Positions 61,119-64,000 of a stretch of 64,000 nucleotides of DNA are shown here, piece after piece. Under the pieces are notes generated by a model, which saw only the letters and a list, made by a program, of their open reading frames with translations, did not search any database and was not told where the DNA came from. The stretch lies in NCBI RefSeq assembly GCF_005937885.2, contig NZ_CP042176.1, positions 2,785,501 through 2,849,500 of the forward strand, written 5' to 3'. The stretch is from Bradyrhizobium sp. KBS0727 (lineage in GTDB: Bacteria > Pseudomonadota > Alphaproteobacteria > Rhizobiales > Xanthobacteraceae). Position 1 is the stretch's first letter. The number at the start of each line of letters is the position of its first letter. Made by a program: the position numbers and the translations under genes.

Positions 61119-62411
61119 ATGCGCTTGGTCTTGCCCATCTTCGCGGTCGCGTTTGTTGCGTCGCTGATGTCGATGCTGCCGTCCGCTCAAGCGCAACTGT
61201 TGGGTCATGGCGGTCCCGTGCGCGCGATTGCGGTCTCAGCCGACGGCAAGACGATCCTGTCGGGTAGTTTCGACACCGCGGCAATCCGATGGTCTCTCGC
61301 AACCGGGTCCGCGGAGCAGGTGCTTCGCTTTCACTCGGACGCGGTGAACGCGGTTGCCTTCCTGAGGGACGGGAGAATGGCGACGGCCGGCGCGGACGGA
61401 CGCATCGCGATCTGGACGACAGGCCGGCAACAGCCGGATTTGGTTCTGGAGGGGCATCGAGCGCCCATCGCCGCCCTTGCGGTTTCGCCCGACGGCGCGA
61501 TGCTCGCCTCGGCATCCTGGGACCACACCGTCCGGCTCTGGTCGCTTGCGGACGGCGCGCAGCGCGTATTGGAAGGCCATTCGCAAAACGTAAACGGTGT
61601 TGCCTTTGCGCCGGACGGGAAATCGGTCGTAAGCGCCGGCTACGACCTGACGCTGAGAATTTGGCGGCTGCCCGAGGGAGTGCCCGATATCCTCACGTTG
61701 CCATCGCCGATCAACGCGGTGGCCGTTATGCCGGACGGCGAAATCGCGACCGGCACCGCTGACGGTAAGCTGCGAATGCTGAGTCCCAAGGGCACCGCGA
61801 ACGGCGAGGTCCAGGCGCTCCCGACGCCGATCGTGGCGTTGGCGAAGTCCGATGACGGAGCGCTGATCGCCGCGGCGGGCATCGACGGCACCGTGGCTAT
61901 TATTGACTGCAAGGCGCGTTCGCTGTTGCGCGTGCTCGCCGGTTCGGGCCTGCCCGTCTGGGCGGTCGCCTTCTTGCCGGATGGCCAGACCTTGCTGACC
62001 GGTGGCGCCGACGGGAAAATCCGGCGGTGGAATGCGCTTACCGGCGATCCCGTCGGTTCAAATCTGCCTGGCCAGCCGGCAGATTTGCTCGCCGCTTACG
62101 CGGGAGATCACGGGGCGGAAGTGTTCAGGGCGTGCGTCGCTTGTCACACGCTGTCGGACGAGGAGCTGCCCCGCGCCGGCCCGACGCTCGCCGGATTGTA
62201 CGGCCGAAAGATCGCCTCGCTGCCCGGCTACCGCTTCTCCGATGCGCTGAAGACGATGGACATCGTCTGGACTCCCGAGACGGTCGCAAAACTATTCGAG
62301 GTCGGCCCGAATGCCTATACACCCGGCACCAAGATGCCGGAACAGCGCATCGGCTCGGCCGAAGATCGCCGGGCGCTCACGGATTTTCTGGCGCGCGCGA
62401 CGGCGAAGTAA
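61119..62411 (+). CDS. WD40-repeat protein fused to cytochrome c
   Basis: A 430-residue exported protein with a signal peptide (1-26, VASLMSMLPSAQAQ). About seven WD40 blades follow from residue 28 to 315, for example GHGGPVRAIAVSADGKTILS, GHRAPIAALAVSPDGAMLAS and GHSQNVNGVAFAPDGKSVVS. The C-terminal class I cytochrome c domain has the haem motif CVACH at 339-343 and a probable distal Met406 in TKMPEQR. Electron transfer combined with a propeller scaffold is implied. A ferredoxin-type gene lies downstream on the opposite strand. GGAG five bases upstream supports ATG 61119. Confidence 0.9.
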   Translation: MRLVLPIFAVAFVASLMSMLPSAQAQLLGHGGPVRAIAVSADGKTILSGSFDTAAIRWSLATGSAEQVLRFHSDAVNAVAFLRDGRMATAGADGRIAIWTTGRQQPDLVLEGHRAPIAALAVSPDGAMLASASWDHTVRLWSLADGAQRVLEGHSQNVNGVAFAPDGKSVVSAGYDLTLRIWRLPEGVPDILTLPSPINAVAVMPDGEIATGTADGKLRMLSPKGTANGEVQALPTPIVALAKSDDGALIAAAGIDGTVAIIDCKARSLLRVLAGSGLPVWAVAFLPDGQTLLTGGADGKIRRWNALTGDPVGSNLPGQPADLLAAYAGDHGAEVFRACVACHTLSDEELPRAGPTLAGLYGRKIASLPGYRFSDALKTMDIVWTPETVAKLFEVGPNAYTPGTKMPEQRIGSAEDRRALTDFLARATAK

Positions 62412-62417
62412 GCGAAT

Positions 62418-62708
62418 CTAGAACGCGTCCCATTGCTCGGCGGCAAGGTCTCTCATCTCGGGGTGTTCCTTGAACATCCGCTGGATATCGATGCTGGGAT
62501 GGTCTTTGAGTGCCGCTACTACGCACTGGTTGACGTATTTCCGGCGCGCGAGCCACTTGACCTTCGTGCCTTTCGCCTCCGCCTTGCAGGCAACGACCGC
62601 CTGTTTCAGGACAGCCTTTTCCGCCTTGGTCATCCTCGCCGCCTCGGCAGTCAACGTCGCGCCCATCGTGATAACCACGGCAATCAGACCGGTGACGAAA
62701 CGGAACAT
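62418..62708 (-). CDS. Small exported basic protein
   Basis: A 96-residue protein with a signal peptide (FRFVTGLIAVVITMGATLTA, about residues 2-22). The mature part is a lysine-rich helical region with two cysteines (QAVVACKAEAKGTKVKWLAR and RKYVNQCVVAALKDH). This loosely resembles PsiF-like repeats, but I cannot assign it. It is convergent with the WD40-cytochrome gene (6 nt between stops) and co-directional with the ferredoxin gene upstream (98 nt gap). ATG 62708 gives the best signal peptide; longer starts exist. Confidence 0.65.
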   Translation of the reverse strand: MFRFVTGLIAVVITMGATLTAEAARMTKAEKAVLKQAVVACKAEAKGTKVKWLARRKYVNQCVVAALKDHPSIDIQRMFKEHPEMRDLAAEQWDAF

Positions 62709-62806
62709 GGGCCATTTTCCTTGATTTGATGCTCGGCGAAAATTCATGGTGTTGGAAAAAGAAGAGCGCGTCGTGACGAGCTGTGTCACGTGCGAACGCA
62801 ACCAGT

Positions 62807-64000
62807 TTAGTTCTTGTCGTCTCGTTGGCGCAAATAGTCGTCGGTCGTACGCGGTGGGGTGCGCTCGGGCACGCCCGCGAACGGATCAAACTGCTGCTCG
62901 CTCATGGTGATGACGCGGCAATCGGCGCACATTCGCAGCGCGTCGAGGCGCCTGTCGCCCGCCGGATACATCCAATGCCGGCCCTCAAGCTTTGCTGCGA
63001 CGCGATCGATCGTGCTCTTGGTACCGAAAGGCGTGCCGCAGCGGATGCAATGCGCGGGCTCTTCCTCCTTGATCACCTGCGCCGGCGCCCTGACCGCGCG
63101 GAAATCGATCTGCGGCTTGAGCGTGATCACCTTTTCGGGACAGGTGCTCTGGCACAGTCCGCATTGCACGCAGGCGTCCTCGACGAACTTGAGGACGGGA
63201 CGCTCCGGATCGTCGCGAAGTGCGCCGGTGGGGCAGACCGAGACACAGGACAGGCACAGCGTGCAGCCGTCGGTGTTGACGGTGACCGCGCCAAGCGGCG
63301 CGCCTTCGGGCAAGGCAATCACGTCGGTCGGGCTCGGCGCGACGCGGTGCAATTCGCTCAAGGCAAATCGCAGCAGATCGCGCCGCTTGCCGACCGTCCT
63401 GAATGTTGCGGGTTGAGCGACAGTTGCGAGCGGCGCGATGGCCCGCAAATGCCCACCGAGTACATCCGGATCGTCCGTCTCGATTGTCGCGACGCGATCG
63501 CCGGCAAATCCGAGACCGCCAAGAATGGCATCGGCCATGGCGATGGTTTGCGACAGCCCGGCCAGGTCGTGCAGCGGTTTTGCCCGCAACAGAAAACGCA
63601 GGCTCGCCGCGCCGTGAGCAAAGGCCGCCACGATGGCCTCGAGTCCCAGCTGCGTCACTTCGTTAACGGCGAAAGGGAGCACGTTTGCGGGCAAACCGTC
63701 GCCATGACGTGCCAGTGCGTCGATCAGCGGACGGCCGTGCTGGCCGTCATGAACGAGCAGGACCGGCCGGTCTCCGCCGGCGTCGTGATAGGCGAGCAGC
63801 ATCGCGCGCAGTTGGTGCAACTGCACATCCGCCGGCGGCAGTGCATAGGAGGCCGCCCCGGTGGGACAGGCCGCGGCGCATTGCCCGCATCCGGCGCAGA
63901 CCTCGGCATTGACGTTGACGTGATCGCCATCCGGCGTGATCGCCCCGGTCGGACATAGATCGAGACAGCGATGGCATCCGGTCAGATTCGACCGCGAATG
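62807..64000 (-). CDS. Multi-cluster 4Fe-4S ferredoxin protein, 5' end outside window
   Basis: The frame is open to the right edge, so the N-terminus is missing; at least 397 residues are visible. Four CxxCxxxCP-type [4Fe-4S] motifs can be read. From the edge inward they are GCHRCLDLCPTGAI, CAGCGQCAAACPTG, then much later CTLCLSCVSVCPTGALR and CVQCGLCQSTCPEKV. A further cysteine set (CIRCGTPFG and RMCADCR) may bind a metal. Between the cluster pairs lies a domain of about 200 residues (HDLAGLSQTIAMADAILGGL). The protein resembles large soluble ferredoxins near formate dehydrogenase accessory genes in Bradyrhizobiaceae; that link cannot be tested inside this window. Confidence 0.85.
   Translation of the reverse strand, partial: HSRSNLTGCHRCLDLCPTGAITPDGDHVNVNAEVCAGCGQCAAACPTGAASYALPPADVQLHQLRAMLLAYHDAGGDRPVLLVHDGQHGRPLIDALARHGDGLPANVLPFAVNEVTQLGLEAIVAAFAHGAASLRFLLRAKPLHDLAGLSQTIAMADAILGGLGFAGDRVATIETDDPDVLGGHLRAIAPLATVAQPATFRTVGKRRDLLRFALSELHRVAPSPTDVIALPEGAPLGAVTVNTDGCTLCLSCVSVCPTGALRDDPERPVLKFVEDACVQCGLCQSTCPEKVITLKPQIDFRAVRAPAQVIKEEEPAHCIRCGTPFGTKSTIDRVAAKLEGRHWMYPAGDRRLDALRMCADCRVITMSEQQFDPFAGVPERTPPRTTDDYLRQRDDKN

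Noticed and set aside
1..64000. CRISPR arrays, tRNA or rRNA genes, insertion sequences
   Set aside because: I looked for regular spaced repeats, cloverleaf-type sequences and transposase motifs and saw none. A tRNAscan or IS search would be decisive.

Overview
The window is high-GC alphaproteobacterial DNA. Gene content and style (two riboswitch-linked aerobic cobalamin loci, Omp25-like porins, DUF992 and HdeA-like small exported proteins, a Bradyrhizobium/Rhodopseudomonas-type intergenic palindromic repeat at 42915-43020) point to the Bradyrhizobium/Rhodopseudomonas group. That assignment is inference from protein flavour, not from a marker gene. No tRNA, rRNA, CRISPR array, insertion sequence or complete prophage gene was seen.

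Region 1 (1-14939) is aerobic cobalamin metabolism. A minus-strand operon under a cobalamin riboswitch runs DUF1636 - cobW - cobN - cobG, with cobG leaving the window on the left. Divergent from it are cobO and cobQ. They are followed by the opposing set cobD - cobC - bluB, where cobC appears to start at an ATT codon. A second cobalamin riboswitch, on the plus strand, precedes a TonB-dependent receptor, a PepSY membrane protein and cobU/cobP. Together these supply cobalt insertion, adenosylation, amidation, aminopropanol and dimethylbenzimidazole provision, nucleotide-loop activation and probable corrinoid or cobalt-chelate uptake.

Region 2 (15184-23344) starts with serA and a carboxymuconolactone-decarboxylase-like gene. 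It continues with a phosphonate cassette: a LysR regulator divergent from an iron-type alcohol dehydrogenase, phosphonoacetate hydrolase (phnA), phosphonoacetaldehyde dehydrogenase (phnY) and an organophosphate/phosphate-antiporter-family transporter. No phnW is present, so the alcohol dehydrogenase may feed 2-hydroxyethylphosphonate into the route.

Region 3 (23488-51272) is a large acyl-CoA catabolic island. One overlapping operon (iclR - dctP - CoA-transferase - MaoC - dctQ - dctM - two acyl-CoA dehydrogenases) looks like a self-contained uptake, activation and dehydrogenation module for a carboxylate. Around it are alpha-methylacyl-CoA racemase, enoyl-CoA hydratase, two acyl-CoA ligases, another acyl-CoA dehydrogenase, a hydratase-2-type MaoC, a 17beta-HSD4-like reductase, two SCP-x-type thiolases, a DUF35 protein, and a branched-chain-amino-acid-type ABC transporter with three substrate-binding proteins. 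The set resembles peroxisome-like beta-oxidation of methyl-branched, isoprenoid or sterol-side-chain acids. Near-identical palindromes GCGAAAT-N3-ATTTCGC in two promoters, with a degenerate third, suggest a small IclR regulon.

Region 4 (51420-64000) is more accessory. It has AraC regulators (one reduced to its DNA-binding domain), a decayed HlyD-type adaptor fragment flanked by 29-bp direct repeats, a DUF1254/DUF1214 protein, two paralogous outer-membrane proteins, several small exported proteins, a WD40-cytochrome c fusion and a multi-cluster ferredoxin that runs off the right edge.
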